Positions 35,861 to 44,357 of a DNA stretch of 64,000 bases are shown here, piece after piece. The notes under the pieces are model-generated. The model was not told the DNA's origin, did no database searches, and saw only the letters and a list, made by a program, of their open reading frames with translations. This DNA is from Natronomonas salinimetallica (GTDB taxonomy: Archaea; Halobacteriota; Halobacteria; Halobacteriales; Haloarculaceae). The stretch is taken from contig NZ_JACDNQ010000010.1 of NCBI RefSeq assembly GCF_013839515.1, positions 33,745 through 97,744 of the forward strand. Direction: 5' to 3'. The position numbers were made by a program, and so were the translations under genes. Numbering within the stretch: the first letter of the stretch is position 1; every line of letters begins with the position of its first letter.

Positions 35861-36406
35861 TCACGAACTACGGACTTCCCGTTCGACCTCGTGCTCTACC
35901 GCATCTGACTCCTCATACAAGAACTGTGATGGCCGTTCCTGTGTGAACCCGCAACCGGGACACTTCCAGATCGGCTTGTCATCCCGGAACCGCCGCGGTT
36001 TCGTGTCTGTCATCAGATCGGTACCGCACCCCGGGCAGACCGGTGAGTCAGCATACGCGTAGGCGTCACCAAGACTGCGCCGGCGGCCGTGCAGCACTCG
36101 CCATTTCACGCCGAACTTATCGATCTCCCACTCGGAGACGTCGCGCCGCGGCTTCCCTCGAGCCGTGGCAACGAATGCGGCGGACCGGCCACCACTACTG
36201 TTACCGAACGTCTTCCGGGCCCAGGACAGGAGCCACCAAAGTAGAGCGAACGCAATTATGGCGATCAGCACCACCCGGAGATACGGATTATTCAGGAAGG
36301 TGAGAGGTTCGATATCGGTGATGGTTCCTGGGAGAAGTGGCTGGAGTAGGGAGGCGATGAGGATTGCAGCCGCCGCGGTTACGATTTCGTCGACCGAAAT
36401 TTCCAT
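35861..36406 (-). CDS. Membrane protein with C-terminal zinc ribbon
   Basis: 181 residues. Two hydrophobic segments near the N-terminus (IVTAAAAILIASLLQPLLPG and LRVVLIAIIAFALLWWLLSW) are followed by a basic linker and a cytoplasmic zinc ribbon (VCPGCGTDLMT ... IWKCPGCGFTQERP). The end is acidic. The architecture suggests a membrane-anchored nucleic-acid or protein binding module, but no function is known. It lies upstream of the nuclease-like gene in the same direction, 68 bases apart, so co-transcription is possible. The 267 bases after it (36407-36673) hold no gene or clear signal. Confidence 0.6.
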   Translation of the reverse strand: MEISVDEIVTAAAAILIASLLQPLLPGTITDIEPLTFLNNPYLRVVLIAIIAFALLWWLLSWARKTFGNSSGGRSAAFVATARGKPRRDVSEWEIDKFGVKWRVLHGRRRSLGDAYAYADSPVCPGCGTDLMTDTKPRRFRDDKPIWKCPGCGFTQERPSQFLYEESDAVEHEVEREVRSS

Positions 36407-36673
36407 TCACCAAGTGATCATATGCCAGTATTGTTAGGTGTATCGAATTGCTAGGAAACGTTTATCTTGTCGCTGTAGACCATGTAGACCGCAAACGCCT
36501 AAGAACTGTCATCACTGGAGGGCTTAAAGACAATTCTGGAAACATTCTCAGAAACAGACGAAGTCCGCCAGAAATTCGGTGACTGAGTCCGGTTCTAAAT
36601 TTGTCCCAAGCCTTCCCGGAAACACGGAAACTACACGCCGCGGCTTATCGGGAATGTAGACATCTAGTCGAGT

Positions 36674-37618
36674 ATGCCCGATCAAGTGACGTTGAACCGG
36701 TTGGCAGTGGATCAGCCGACACGAGGGGCTGACCGTAATCGAACGCTCGCTGACCAAGCCGACCCAGCCACGGACGACATGCTACTCCCTTCCCTCGAGG
36801 ACGGCGTTACCCTGCTCGATGTGAATGGGAGCCGCGGCGTCCCGATCCTGCAGTCGCTCGTGCTCGACCATCTCCTCTTACACGACGGCCCCGCCTTCTG
36901 GGTCGACGCAAACGGACACGCGACGACGACGACACTCGCCCAGATTGCCCCCAGCCAGCGATTACTCGACCGGATCCACGTCGCACGGGGATTCACCGCC
37001 TATCAGCACTACGGCGCCGTCTGCGACCTCCAGACGGCAGTGAACAAGTCGATCCAGATGTCCACCGCCGATGCCGGGTCGGTCGGTCGAGAGTCGCCAG
37101 GTCATGACGAGAACACGTCGCTCCACACCCCCGCTCTCATCGTTACGCCGGCCGTCGACGCCCAGTACCGCGCCGACGATACCCTCGGCGAGACTCACGC
37201 GAAAACCCTCCAGGCTCGAACTCTCGCCCGGTTGGCGACCTACGCCGATGGGTACGACATCCCGGTGCTCGTTACGCGAAACGAACGAAACGAATTCACC
37301 GAGCCGGTCGCGACGGTCGCGGACCATCACCTGGAGTGCGAGCAGACTCGGATGGGGCCACGGGTGGTCGGCGAGGACTTCGAGACGCTCGTCTATCCCG
37401 TCGGTGATGGCGCGTACTACCAGACGACGTTCGCGTACTGGCGGCAGCTGCTCGCGGCACGCGCCACGCAGGTCGGCGTGGAACCGACGACGCCGACGCC
37501 GTCGACGCCGACCCCGGAGGGTGTCGGAACGGGCGTCACAGCTGACGGTAAGACGGTGGCGGCCACCGCGGACCCCTTGCTCGATGCGTGGACGGCGAGC
37601 GGTACAGGAGGCCGATAG
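36674..37618 (+). CDS. Degenerate RecA/RadA-like protein
   Basis: 314 residues. The layout is that of a RecA-fold ATPase: a P-loop position at VTLLDVNGSRGVPILQSLVLDHLL, a DGPAFWVDANGHATTTTL strand-turn where RadA has its Walker B-like Asp-Thr-Glu, and a FTAYQHYGAVCDL segment like the Gln-rich loop of RadA. The P-loop lacks the usual Gly-Lys-Thr, so ATP hydrolysis is doubtful. The C-terminus is Thr/Pro-rich. It begins a run of three genes ending with PolB and stops two bases before the next ATG, so it is likely an accessory of that polymerase. Confidence 0.5.
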   Translation: MPDQVTLNRLAVDQPTRGADRNRTLADQADPATDDMLLPSLEDGVTLLDVNGSRGVPILQSLVLDHLLLHDGPAFWVDANGHATTTTLAQIAPSQRLLDRIHVARGFTAYQHYGAVCDLQTAVNKSIQMSTADAGSVGRESPGHDENTSLHTPALIVTPAVDAQYRADDTLGETHAKTLQARTLARLATYADGYDIPVLVTRNERNEFTEPVATVADHHLECEQTRMGPRVVGEDFETLVYPVGDGAYYQTTFAYWRQLLAARATQVGVEPTTPTPSTPTPEGVGTGVTADGKTVAATADPLLDAWTASGTGGR

Positions 37619-37620
37619 CG

Positions 37621-37926
37621 ATGGGACGCACGAACCCGACGTACCGAGATGCACTGCGGGCCATCGAAGAGCGCTGGGCGGACTTTCGCCGGGCACTCCG
37701 TCGTCGCGACCAGCCGCGATTCGACCGGCTGTTCGAGTACGCTCGCGAGCACGCCGACGCGAGCGGCCTGTTGAACCACCAAAATCCGCTCCTGCCGGCG
37801 CTGTTCAGTATCGATCTCGAACAGGAGGCCCGCCTCGACGACCACGAAAAGCGCCTCGAGGAGCTCGAAGCCGCAGTCGCAGCAGGCGATGACCAGGAGG
37901 TCGCTCCACCGGACTCGAACCCGTGA
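37621..37926 (+). CDS. Small protein between RecA-like and PolB genes
   Basis: 101 residues from the ATG at 37621 (MGRTNPTYRDALRAIEERWADF). It is helical and charged, with a Gln-Glu-rich C-terminal coiled coil (EQEARLDDHEKRLEELEAAV). No domain recognised. It starts two bases after the RecA-like stop and its TGA overlaps the polymerase GTG, so the three genes form one translation-coupled operon. A structural partner of the polymerase is the simplest guess. Confidence 0.65.
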   Translation: MGRTNPTYRDALRAIEERWADFRRALRRRDQPRFDRLFEYAREHADASGLLNHQNPLLPALFSIDLEQEARLDDHEKRLEELEAAVAAGDDQEVAPPDSNP

Positions 37927-40172
37927 AGATGCCGTTCAGCATCGACTTTCTGGACGATGGTCGCGTCTTGGAGTGGGAGCTAACCGCCGACGGCGCCGTC
38001 GCGACCGAGCGCGATGATTACACGCCGCGGTTCTACATCGCCCCTCGCGATCCCGACGCCGACCTCGATCTCACGACACTCCAGTCGGTGTACGACCAGC
38101 ACCCGGACGTCGTCGCGACCGAGATGGTTTCACGGCGGCCGGGCTTTCGACGAGACGAAGAGCCCGCCCTCGCGGTCGACGTCGCCCACATCGACCGCGT
38201 CACCCCACTCGCCCGGCAGGCACGCCAGCTGTCGGACTATCCAATCGGGGATCTCGCCTGTTTCAACGTCGACTTCTCGCGAGAGTTCCGGTACTGTCTG
38301 GAGACCGGCGTCGATCCGACGCCGGCGAGCGAGCTGTCGACACTCCGGCTCAGCGTTCCGCTGACCGAAACAAGCAACGACATCTATGGGGAGCTGTCCG
38401 TCGCCGGCGACACCGTCACCGGCTCGCCGACGGATATCCTGACCGCCGTCCAGGGGATGCTCGACACACACGACCCGGACGTCCTGGTCTGCTCGACGAG
38501 CGAGATCGTCCCGACTCTGTACGAGATGGCTACGGACGCCGGCGTTGAGGACTTCTCGCTGAGTCGGTGGCCGGACGTCGACTACCAGCAGCTCGCGAGT
38601 CGGTCGACGTACTCGAGCTACGGCCGTGTCGGCCACTCGCCGGCGCGGTACAACGTACCCGGCCGCGCGATTATCGACGAGTCGAACACGTTCTTCTACG
38701 GGGAGACGAACCTTGACGGCGTCCTCGACCTCGTCTCACGGTCGAAAAAGCCCGTCCAGGAGCTCGCGTGGGCGTCGATCGGAAACGTGCTCACCGCGAT
38801 CCAGATCTGCGAGGCCCACGACCGCGGCGTCCTCGTGCCGTGGAACTCCTGGCGCCACGAGTTCTACAAGCCGATGGGGACGCTCCACGACGCCGACCGT
38901 GGCGGGTTCATCTTTGCCCCCGAGGTCGGACTCCACGAGAACGTCCACGAACTCGACTTCTCAAGCCTCTACCCGAACATCATCTGTACGCGAAACGTCT
39001 CACCGGACGTCATCCGGTGTGACTGCCACAGCAACCGCGACGATGTCCCCGGCCTCGGGTACTCGATCTGCGAGGACCGGGGCTACCTCGTCGACGTGCT
39101 GCAGCCGATCATCGACGCTCGCGACGAGATTAAGGCGGCCATCCATCGCGAGAAGGATCGAGACGACTCCGACGAGGACCGGCTGGCAGAACTCGAGGGG
39201 CGGTCGGGAGCGCTGAAGTGGATCCTCGTCGCGTGCTTCGGCTATCAAGGGTTTAGCAACGCGAAATTCGGCCGCATCGAGTGCCACGAGGCGATAAACG
39301 CGTTCGCTCGCGAGATTCTGCTGACGGCGAAACAGCGGCTGGAAGCCGGCGGCTGGCGCGTCGTCCACGGCATCGTCGACTCCATCTGGGTGACCCCGGA
39401 CCCCGACGTCGACGACGAGGATCGCGAGAACCTCGAGGCGCTAGCGATGGAGATCACCGAGTGCGTCGAGATTCGGCTCGAACACGAGGCCCATTACGAC
39501 TGGGTCGCGTTCATCCCGCAGCGCGAGAGCGACACCGGCGCGCTGACGAAGTACTTTGGGAAGGTCGCTGACGCCGAGGAATTCAAAATTAGAGGTATTG
39601 AGGCCCGCCAGCGCTCAACCTCGCCGTTCATCGAGGACGTCCAGCGGTTGTGTATCGAACGATTCGACACAACTCGCTCTCCGGAGGCAGTTCTCCGTCA
39701 TCTCGAGAAGGCAATTGAGAGACTTCACGTGGGAGAAGTGTCGATAGGAGAGCTCGTCGAACGGAATCGTGTCTCCAAGCCACTTGAAGGATACACTCAG
39801 CACACGCAGAATGTGGCGGCGCTCGAACGGGCTCGCGATCAGGACCTCGCCGTCCACCCAGGCCAGGATATCGAGTACGTGGTCGTCGACGACGAGAAAT
39901 TCTCACGGGACCGTGTCGCTCTCGTCCACGAAGAGATCGAGACCTACGACGCCTCGTACTACGAGACACAACTCGTTAGAGCTGTCGAGAGTGTGCTATC
40001 ACCGCTCGGCTGGGATCAAACAGAAATCCGGCGGATACTCTCCGAAACCCGAGAGATGGAGCTAACGGAGTTCACGTTAGATAGCGATAGCAGCCCTCTA
40101 TCGACTTATTCGGGTTACTCCCACACTAAGTCGACGGTATCTCGATCGAAGGACAACTGTCACCTGGATTGA
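37923..40172 (+). CDS. polB: Family B DNA polymerase, plasmid type, with altered motif C
   Basis: 749 residues from a GTG overlapping the previous stop; an ATG at 37929 is possible. Motif A is intact (HELDFSSLYPNII, about 346), as is motif B (LKWILVACFGYQGFSNAKFG, about 432). Motif C reads HGIVDSIWV instead of YGDTDS: the first Asp is Ile, the second, which is the catalytic one in family B enzymes, is kept. The N-terminal exonuclease domain is worn: THDPDVLVCSTSEIV lacks the expected Asp of Exo II, so no proofreading is expected. It could be a repair or plasmid polymerase, helped by the RecA-like protein. The last ~190 codons look less GC-biased than the rest. Confidence 0.85.
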   Translation: MKMPFSIDFLDDGRVLEWELTADGAVATERDDYTPRFYIAPRDPDADLDLTTLQSVYDQHPDVVATEMVSRRPGFRRDEEPALAVDVAHIDRVTPLARQARQLSDYPIGDLACFNVDFSREFRYCLETGVDPTPASELSTLRLSVPLTETSNDIYGELSVAGDTVTGSPTDILTAVQGMLDTHDPDVLVCSTSEIVPTLYEMATDAGVEDFSLSRWPDVDYQQLASRSTYSSYGRVGHSPARYNVPGRAIIDESNTFFYGETNLDGVLDLVSRSKKPVQELAWASIGNVLTAIQICEAHDRGVLVPWNSWRHEFYKPMGTLHDADRGGFIFAPEVGLHENVHELDFSSLYPNIICTRNVSPDVIRCDCHSNRDDVPGLGYSICEDRGYLVDVLQPIIDARDEIKAAIHREKDRDDSDEDRLAELEGRSGALKWILVACFGYQGFSNAKFGRIECHEAINAFAREILLTAKQRLEAGGWRVVHGIVDSIWVTPDPDVDDEDRENLEALAMEITECVEIRLEHEAHYDWVAFIPQRESDTGALTKYFGKVADAEEFKIRGIEARQRSTSPFIEDVQRLCIERFDTTRSPEAVLRHLEKAIERLHVGEVSIGELVERNRVSKPLEGYTQHTQNVAALERARDQDLAVHPGQDIEYVVVDDEKFSRDRVALVHEEIETYDASYYETQLVRAVESVLSPLGWDQTEIRRILSETREMELTEFTLDSDSSPLSTYSGYSHTKSTVSRSKDNCHLD

Positions 40173-40203
40173 GTAAAAACGCTAGTGGGCGACGGAATCA
40201 ATC

Positions 40204-40307
40204 CCATTCACACTCCGGGGGTGCTCCGTTTCAGTAAGACCCCCCGGAGTGTGAATGGCGAGGTTAAATCAATCACACCGAGGGTGAGTAACCTATATGT
40301 GAATGGG
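40204..40307. repeat. ORB-like origin repeats upstream of orc copy 2
   Basis: CCATTCACACTCCGGGGG (40204-40221) and its exact reverse complement (40241-40258) form a large inverted pair. CAATCACACCGAGGGTG (40270-40286) is a third copy, and TGTGAATGGG (40298-40307) is a half site in reverse. The same repeat occurs downstream of the gene. An ACCTATATGTG stretch at 40291 could be the orc TATA box, so Orc binding may also control its own gene. Confidence 0.8.
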
Positions 40308-40323
40308 GTGAATTGGTCCGTCT

Positions 40324-41592
40324 ATGCCAAACAACGAATCTACGCAAACAACCGTTGACGAGATCTTAAATATCGATGAAGGAAATGGCGAAGATGAATC
40401 GGATATTTTTGAGAAACCGTGGTTGCTCGAAATCGATAATGTTCCTGATGCCAATCGGATCGTCGGTCGTGACGATCACATCACGTTCTTGGCAAAGAAT
40501 CTCCGAAAGATGCGGACAAATAGCGTCCCGGATAACGTTCTGGAGTGGGGTGAAACGGGGACGGGGAAGACACTAGTTGCAAGACACGTCTGTGAGCGCC
40601 TCGAAGCAGCAACTGAAGGAACGGACTCCCCGATCGTTACTGCGTACATTAATCCGGATCCCATCTCTACGTATACCTCCACCTTCCGAAAGATCGCAGA
40701 GCAGGTGAACGCTAAAGCAGAGAACCCGCTTGACGTCCCCTATCAAGGCCTCTCAGCAGAACATTATCGAGATCAGAAGTTGTGGCCCGTTGTTCAGAGG
40801 GAATTTTCTGGCGGTCTCGTCGTCATTATCGATGAAATCGACAAGCACGGCGAAGTCAACGAAGTCCTCTACACACTATCACGGACACAATCAAAAGACG
40901 ACGTTGATTTCCCAGTCCTTACAATCGGGATTTCGAATGACATCGAATTCAAAGGAGAAATCGAGTCACGGGTTCAATCGACTCTCCAGCCAGAACACCG
41001 AACGTTCACACCATACGAAGAAGATCAGCTCATTGCAATCCTCGAAAATCGTCGGGACGCATTTTATGACGGTGTCCTCGATGACGAGGTGATTCCAACC
41101 ACAGCTGAACTTGCAGCTGAAGAACACGGTGACGCTCGACGCGCAGTCCGATTGTTCCGGAATGCGGGCGAGATCGCCGACGAAGAAGGCGACGATATCG
41201 TGACCGCGAATCACGTTCTCGAAGCTGACGAACTCGTCGAAGTTGAGCTCTTTATGGAGATGGTGAAAGGGACTCCGTTGTCCGGAAAATTACTCCTGTT
41301 TGCTCTCACACGTCTGGACCGGAATAACCCAGAGAAAGAATGGTTCCGGACGTCAGAGATTCACGAGGTTTACCAAACGGTTGCACGGGATGTTGAAGTA
41401 GAGCCGAAGGGGTACAACCGTGCGCTCGAACTGCTGAATAAGCACGTGACGACAGGAGTTCTCGAATCGAAAAAGAAGGAAGGCGGAGATCAGGGGAAGT
41501 TCAGGTCGTACTCGCTCCAAGGTGACGTAGAGAGTACACGAACTGGACTGATCAACTCAACGCCAGAACTTCAGACGTTGATGGGATGGTGA
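40324..41592 (+). CDS. orc: Orc1/Cdc6 replication initiator (copy 2), inside an origin
   Basis: 422 residues, normal length. AAA+ motifs: EWGETGTGKTLVARHV (about 76), GGLVVIIDEIDKHG (about 171), VLTIGISNDIEF (sensor 1) and GDARRAVRLFRNAGEIA (sensor 2). A winged helix follows (GKLLLFALTRLDRNNPEKEWFRTSEIHEVYQ). The gene is flanked on both sides by CCATTCACAC-type repeats, as expected for an initiator next to its own origin. This is probably the replicator of the plasmid or element. Confidence 0.92.
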   Translation: MPNNESTQTTVDEILNIDEGNGEDESDIFEKPWLLEIDNVPDANRIVGRDDHITFLAKNLRKMRTNSVPDNVLEWGETGTGKTLVARHVCERLEAATEGTDSPIVTAYINPDPISTYTSTFRKIAEQVNAKAENPLDVPYQGLSAEHYRDQKLWPVVQREFSGGLVVIIDEIDKHGEVNEVLYTLSRTQSKDDVDFPVLTIGISNDIEFKGEIESRVQSTLQPEHRTFTPYEEDQLIAILENRRDAFYDGVLDDEVIPTTAELAAEEHGDARRAVRLFRNAGEIADEEGDDIVTANHVLEADELVEVELFMEMVKGTPLSGKLLLFALTRLDRNNPEKEWFRTSEIHEVYQTVARDVEVEPKGYNRALELLNKHVTTGVLESKKKEGGDQGKFRSYSLQGDVESTRTGLINSTPELQTLMGW

Positions 41593-41599
41593 CACCCCC

Positions 41600-42098
41600 A
41601 CCCCACGGTGTGAATGGTCCACCATAGCCTACGACGGGTGTAGATAGAGCCGGACTCGAGCTGTAGAAGCTGACTCGTTCGTCTGAAGAACCTATTACGG
41701 CACGCAGAGCGGCTTACACGTTCTGTCACGGTAGCTGACCCGGTCCGCTACTGCACCGCACCGCAACTATCGTTATCTTTATTGTACAGTAACCAAAACA
41801 GCCCACCGAGTAGAAGTACCCTATGAGGTGAGGCCTTGTGCCGAAGCCGAAGCTTCGCCACTGAGGCGAGAACTCTCCGTACGGTGTGAGGACTTCTGCT
41901 GTTAAGGACTTCTTAATCGCGGTACCCTGGGTGGTGGGCCATTCACACTGAGGGGTGTGGGGGTAAACGAAGCTTAATTTATCCACGTGTTGTTATGGCT
42001 TCTATCGGCGTAAAGTCTCGTCAGTGAGTAGTCGTTGGTAGCCCATTCACACCGAGGGGTGTCGGGTAAACCGATCCCATTCACACTCTGGGGGGTGT
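41600..42098. repeat. ORB-like repeats downstream of orc copy 2 (replication origin)
   Basis: Four copies of CCATTCACACNNNGGGGTGT: 41600-41617 (reverse), 41939-41963, 42043-42062 and 42077-42098, the last three in the same direction and each with a G-run. With the upstream copies they give an array of at least seven around the orc gene. A T/A-rich stretch at 41765-41800 could serve for unwinding. The 560-base gap 41593-42155 holds no convincing gene. Confidence 0.75.
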
Positions 42099-42155
42099 CA
42101 TCTGCTATGCTACGAATCTCGCTGAAACGAACATCAGGCTACAGTTCAATCTCGT

Positions 42156-42479
42156 CTACTTGTCGGGATTTACCGGCCCTTTGTACTTCGATTTTATTTT
42201 TTCGCCCTCCCGCCACTGCCAGTAGTAGTAGCGATTGTCGTTGATCTCTTTGATCGTGATCGTTGCCTTCGTTGGAACGTCGTCTGGGAGGTCGTCAGGT
42301 CGCTTTTCGATCTCGTCCTCCGTTGTCTCTTCCTCGAGACGGGCCTTGCGTTCCTTGTGTTCGGCTAGCTCTTCGGCGTACGTGGCAATGTCACGGAGGT
42401 GCTCCGGAGTGGACTCGTTGAGCGTATTGACCAAATCCGTCGGGAGGTTCATCGGCGGGGTCGGTGGTTCGAAAGACAT
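42156..42479 (-). CDS. Conserved-looking small acidic protein
   Basis: 107 residues: a Pro-rich start, a charged helix (YAEELAEHKERKARLEEETTEDEIEKRP) and a C-terminal module ATITIKEINDNRYYYWQWREGEKIKSKYKGPV. The last part resembles small DUF6788-like modules (a Tyr-rich strand followed by Lys-Tyr-Lys-Gly-Pro-Val) seen in haloarchaeal plasmids; function unknown. It is divergent from the wHTH gene, and a 41-bp palindrome starts 15 bases before its ATG. Confidence 0.6.
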   Translation of the reverse strand: MSFEPPTPPMNLPTDLVNTLNESTPEHLRDIATYAEELAEHKERKARLEEETTEDEIEKRPDDLPDDVPTKATITIKEINDNRYYYWQWREGEKIKSKYKGPVNPDK

Positions 42480-42494
42480 CGGCTGTTGCCTCTG

Positions 42495-42535
42495 TTAACC
42501 AACAAGAGCCGACAACCCATAGTTTTGTTGGTTAA
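42495..42535. repeat. TTAACCAAC palindrome, copy A
   Basis: TTAACCAACAA (42495-42505) and TTGTTGGTTAA (42525-42535) form a 41-bp element between divergent genes. It is one of four such elements in the window (see 45226, 47792 and 61194). A dimeric regulator binding site is likely. Confidence 0.7.
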
Positions 42536-42616
42536 GTTAGCAGCGTCGACCCGAATCCGCTGTCTGTAACATTACTCGCAACTTCTTTATATACAAGTTT
42601 CGTACTATGTTACACC

Positions 42617-43543
42617 ATGCTTCGGCGCATCGAACTCGAGGTTCTCGCTACCGTCGAACGCGGCGACACGATCTCCGAGATCGCGACGAAGCTTGACCAC
42701 AGCGAGAGCTATCTCTCCCGGGCTGTCGCGGATCTCGTCGAGAAAAGCCTCGTCTACACGGAACGCGACGGTCGCCGAAAGCGGGTCGTTCCCTCTGATA
42801 GCCGGGCCGTCGAAGTCTACCAGGACCTCGTCCGCCAGCACTCCCACATCGACTTCCCTGAGCTGTTGACCGGCAAGGCCTTCGAGGTACTCTACTACCT
42901 CGATCAGCCGCGAACCGTCTCCGAAATCGCCGACAAAAGCAACAACTACCGCAACACGGTCAACCGAGTTTTAAAACGACTTCGCGACCGTGGTCTCGTC
43001 GGCACGGACGACAGCCGCTACGACTTCAACGCCGACTTCGACCGACTCAATGAATTCGCACGCGAACTGACGCACCATCTTCACCGACAGAGTCTCGAAG
43101 CGGTCGCCCCGAATGGCACGATTCTCTGGGAGGATCACGACGAATTTCTCGCGCAGACCGAGACGGAGGTTGACGCGGAGAACTTCCACGAAACCGGCCT
43201 CGCTCGGTTCGCGGCGTTCGACCTCCAGTTTCTGTTGACCCGCCACCGCTACTACCTCTACTCCGAAGACGCAGCGAAAATCTCGCCGGCGGAACTCTGC
43301 TGTCACACGCTGCTGATTGACGACGACAGCCGCCACCGCTCGTACTGCCTCCTGTTACTCACCAGCGTCGACATCGACGAGAACGATCTTCGAGAGCAAG
43401 CGGTGAAATACGGCCTCGAAGAAGAAATCGACGCCCTGCTCCGGTACCTCGAGACGCAGGGAGGGATCGAGGTCGACCGCCTCCCCGAGTGGTCCGAGTT
43501 CCAGAAGCTGGCAGCAGACTACGAGGTGCCACTACCCAAATGA
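42617..43543 (+). CDS. Winged-helix protein, likely antitoxin partner of the nucleotidyltransferase
   Basis: 308 residues. Two winged-helix segments are visible: IELEVLATVERGDTISEIATKLDHSESYLSRAVADL at the start, and GKAFEVLYYLDQPRTVSEIADKSNNYRNTVNRVLKRL around 90-125. The C-terminal part has no known motif. Its stop overlaps the ATG of a nucleotidyltransferase (ATGA). This pair is laid out like AbiEi/AbiEii, in which the HTH protein represses the operon and counteracts the transferase. The palindrome at 42495 is in the promoter region and may be its operator, but copies elsewhere argue for a regulon. Confidence 0.65.
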   Translation: MLRRIELEVLATVERGDTISEIATKLDHSESYLSRAVADLVEKSLVYTERDGRRKRVVPSDSRAVEVYQDLVRQHSHIDFPELLTGKAFEVLYYLDQPRTVSEIADKSNNYRNTVNRVLKRLRDRGLVGTDDSRYDFNADFDRLNEFARELTHHLHRQSLEAVAPNGTILWEDHDEFLAQTETEVDAENFHETGLARFAAFDLQFLLTRHRYYLYSEDAAKISPAELCCHTLLIDDDSRHRSYCLLLLTSVDIDENDLREQAVKYGLEEEIDALLRYLETQGGIEVDRLPEWSEFQKLAADYEVPLPK

Positions 43544-44343
43544 GACCAACATTCGGCCGCAAATACATCGAGAACGAGTTTCAGCGAATCTCAGATGGCC
43601 TGTCTGACCCGCTCACGGTTTACCTGATCGGTGGCGGCGCGATGTCGCTGCGCGACCTCAAGGGGGCGACGAAGGATATCGACCTCGTCGTCGCGGACGG
43701 CGACGCGTACAGCCAGCTGTGGGCCGTCTTGATGGACCTCGGATATTCGGAGGTGCAATCGCTGGAAGCCGATTACCGGGCGCTGGGTGCGACCAGCTGC
43801 GTCGAGAACAACGATGGGTGTCGTCTCGACATCTTCAACCAGCAGGTCGCGAACAAACTCGTGCTGACCGAAGGGATGCAAGAGCGCAGCGAGCCGTTCC
43901 TCACCACGGATCGACTGACGGTTCGGCTGGTCAGTAACGAAGATATCTTCCTGTTTAAGATGATCGCAGGTCGCGACGACGACATCGAGGACATGAATAT
44001 GCTCGTGCAGGCTGGCCTCGAATACAACGTCGTCCGAGATGAACTCGAAGCGCAGATCGACCGGCTCGGCGACGACCAGTTTGCCACCTTCGCGAATGAG
44101 GCTCTGATCGAACTCGACGAGCGATACGGGGTGACCACACCGATCGAGGATCGCATCCAAGAGCTGACGAACCGATACTACCGCGGGCTCGAAGTCCTCC
44201 AGGCACTCGATGAACCGATGACCGTTGACGAACTGGCAGCTGATCTTGGAATAGACATCGATGAAGTCCGGGACAGGATCGCGTATCTCGTAGAATACGA
44301 CCGAGTACGCCAAGAAGGCGACACAGTCAGTCCGGTGGAGTAG
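43540..44343 (+). CDS. Nucleotidyltransferase of DUF6036/AbiEii type
   Basis: 267 residues. The nucleotidyltransferase signature is near residue 30: VYLIGGGAMSLRDLKGATKDIDLVV (Gly-Gly ... Asp-x-Asp). A third acidic residue is likely in GCRLDIFNQ. A helical substrate-binding part follows (FKMIAGRDDDIEDMNMLVQAG). The C-terminus has a small winged-helix-like end (LQALDEPMTVDELAADLGIDIDEVRDRI). In AbiE and related toxin-antitoxin systems such enzymes modify tRNA or proteins. Translation is coupled to the preceding HTH gene. It may protect the plasmid from loss or phage. Confidence 0.75.
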   Translation: MRPTFGRKYIENEFQRISDGLSDPLTVYLIGGGAMSLRDLKGATKDIDLVVADGDAYSQLWAVLMDLGYSEVQSLEADYRALGATSCVENNDGCRLDIFNQQVANKLVLTEGMQERSEPFLTTDRLTVRLVSNEDIFLFKMIAGRDDDIEDMNMLVQAGLEYNVVRDELEAQIDRLGDDQFATFANEALIELDERYGVTTPIEDRIQELTNRYYRGLEVLQALDEPMTVDELAADLGIDIDEVRDRIAYLVEYDRVRQEGDTVSPVE

Positions 44344-44357
44344 ACCGGTCTCCACCT

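Noticed and set aside
41726..41986. 86-codon minus-strand frame between the origin repeats
   Set aside because: It overlaps an ORB-like repeat, has no recognisable domain and atypical composition (Ser/Cys/Phe-rich, few acidic residues), so it is probably a chance frame.
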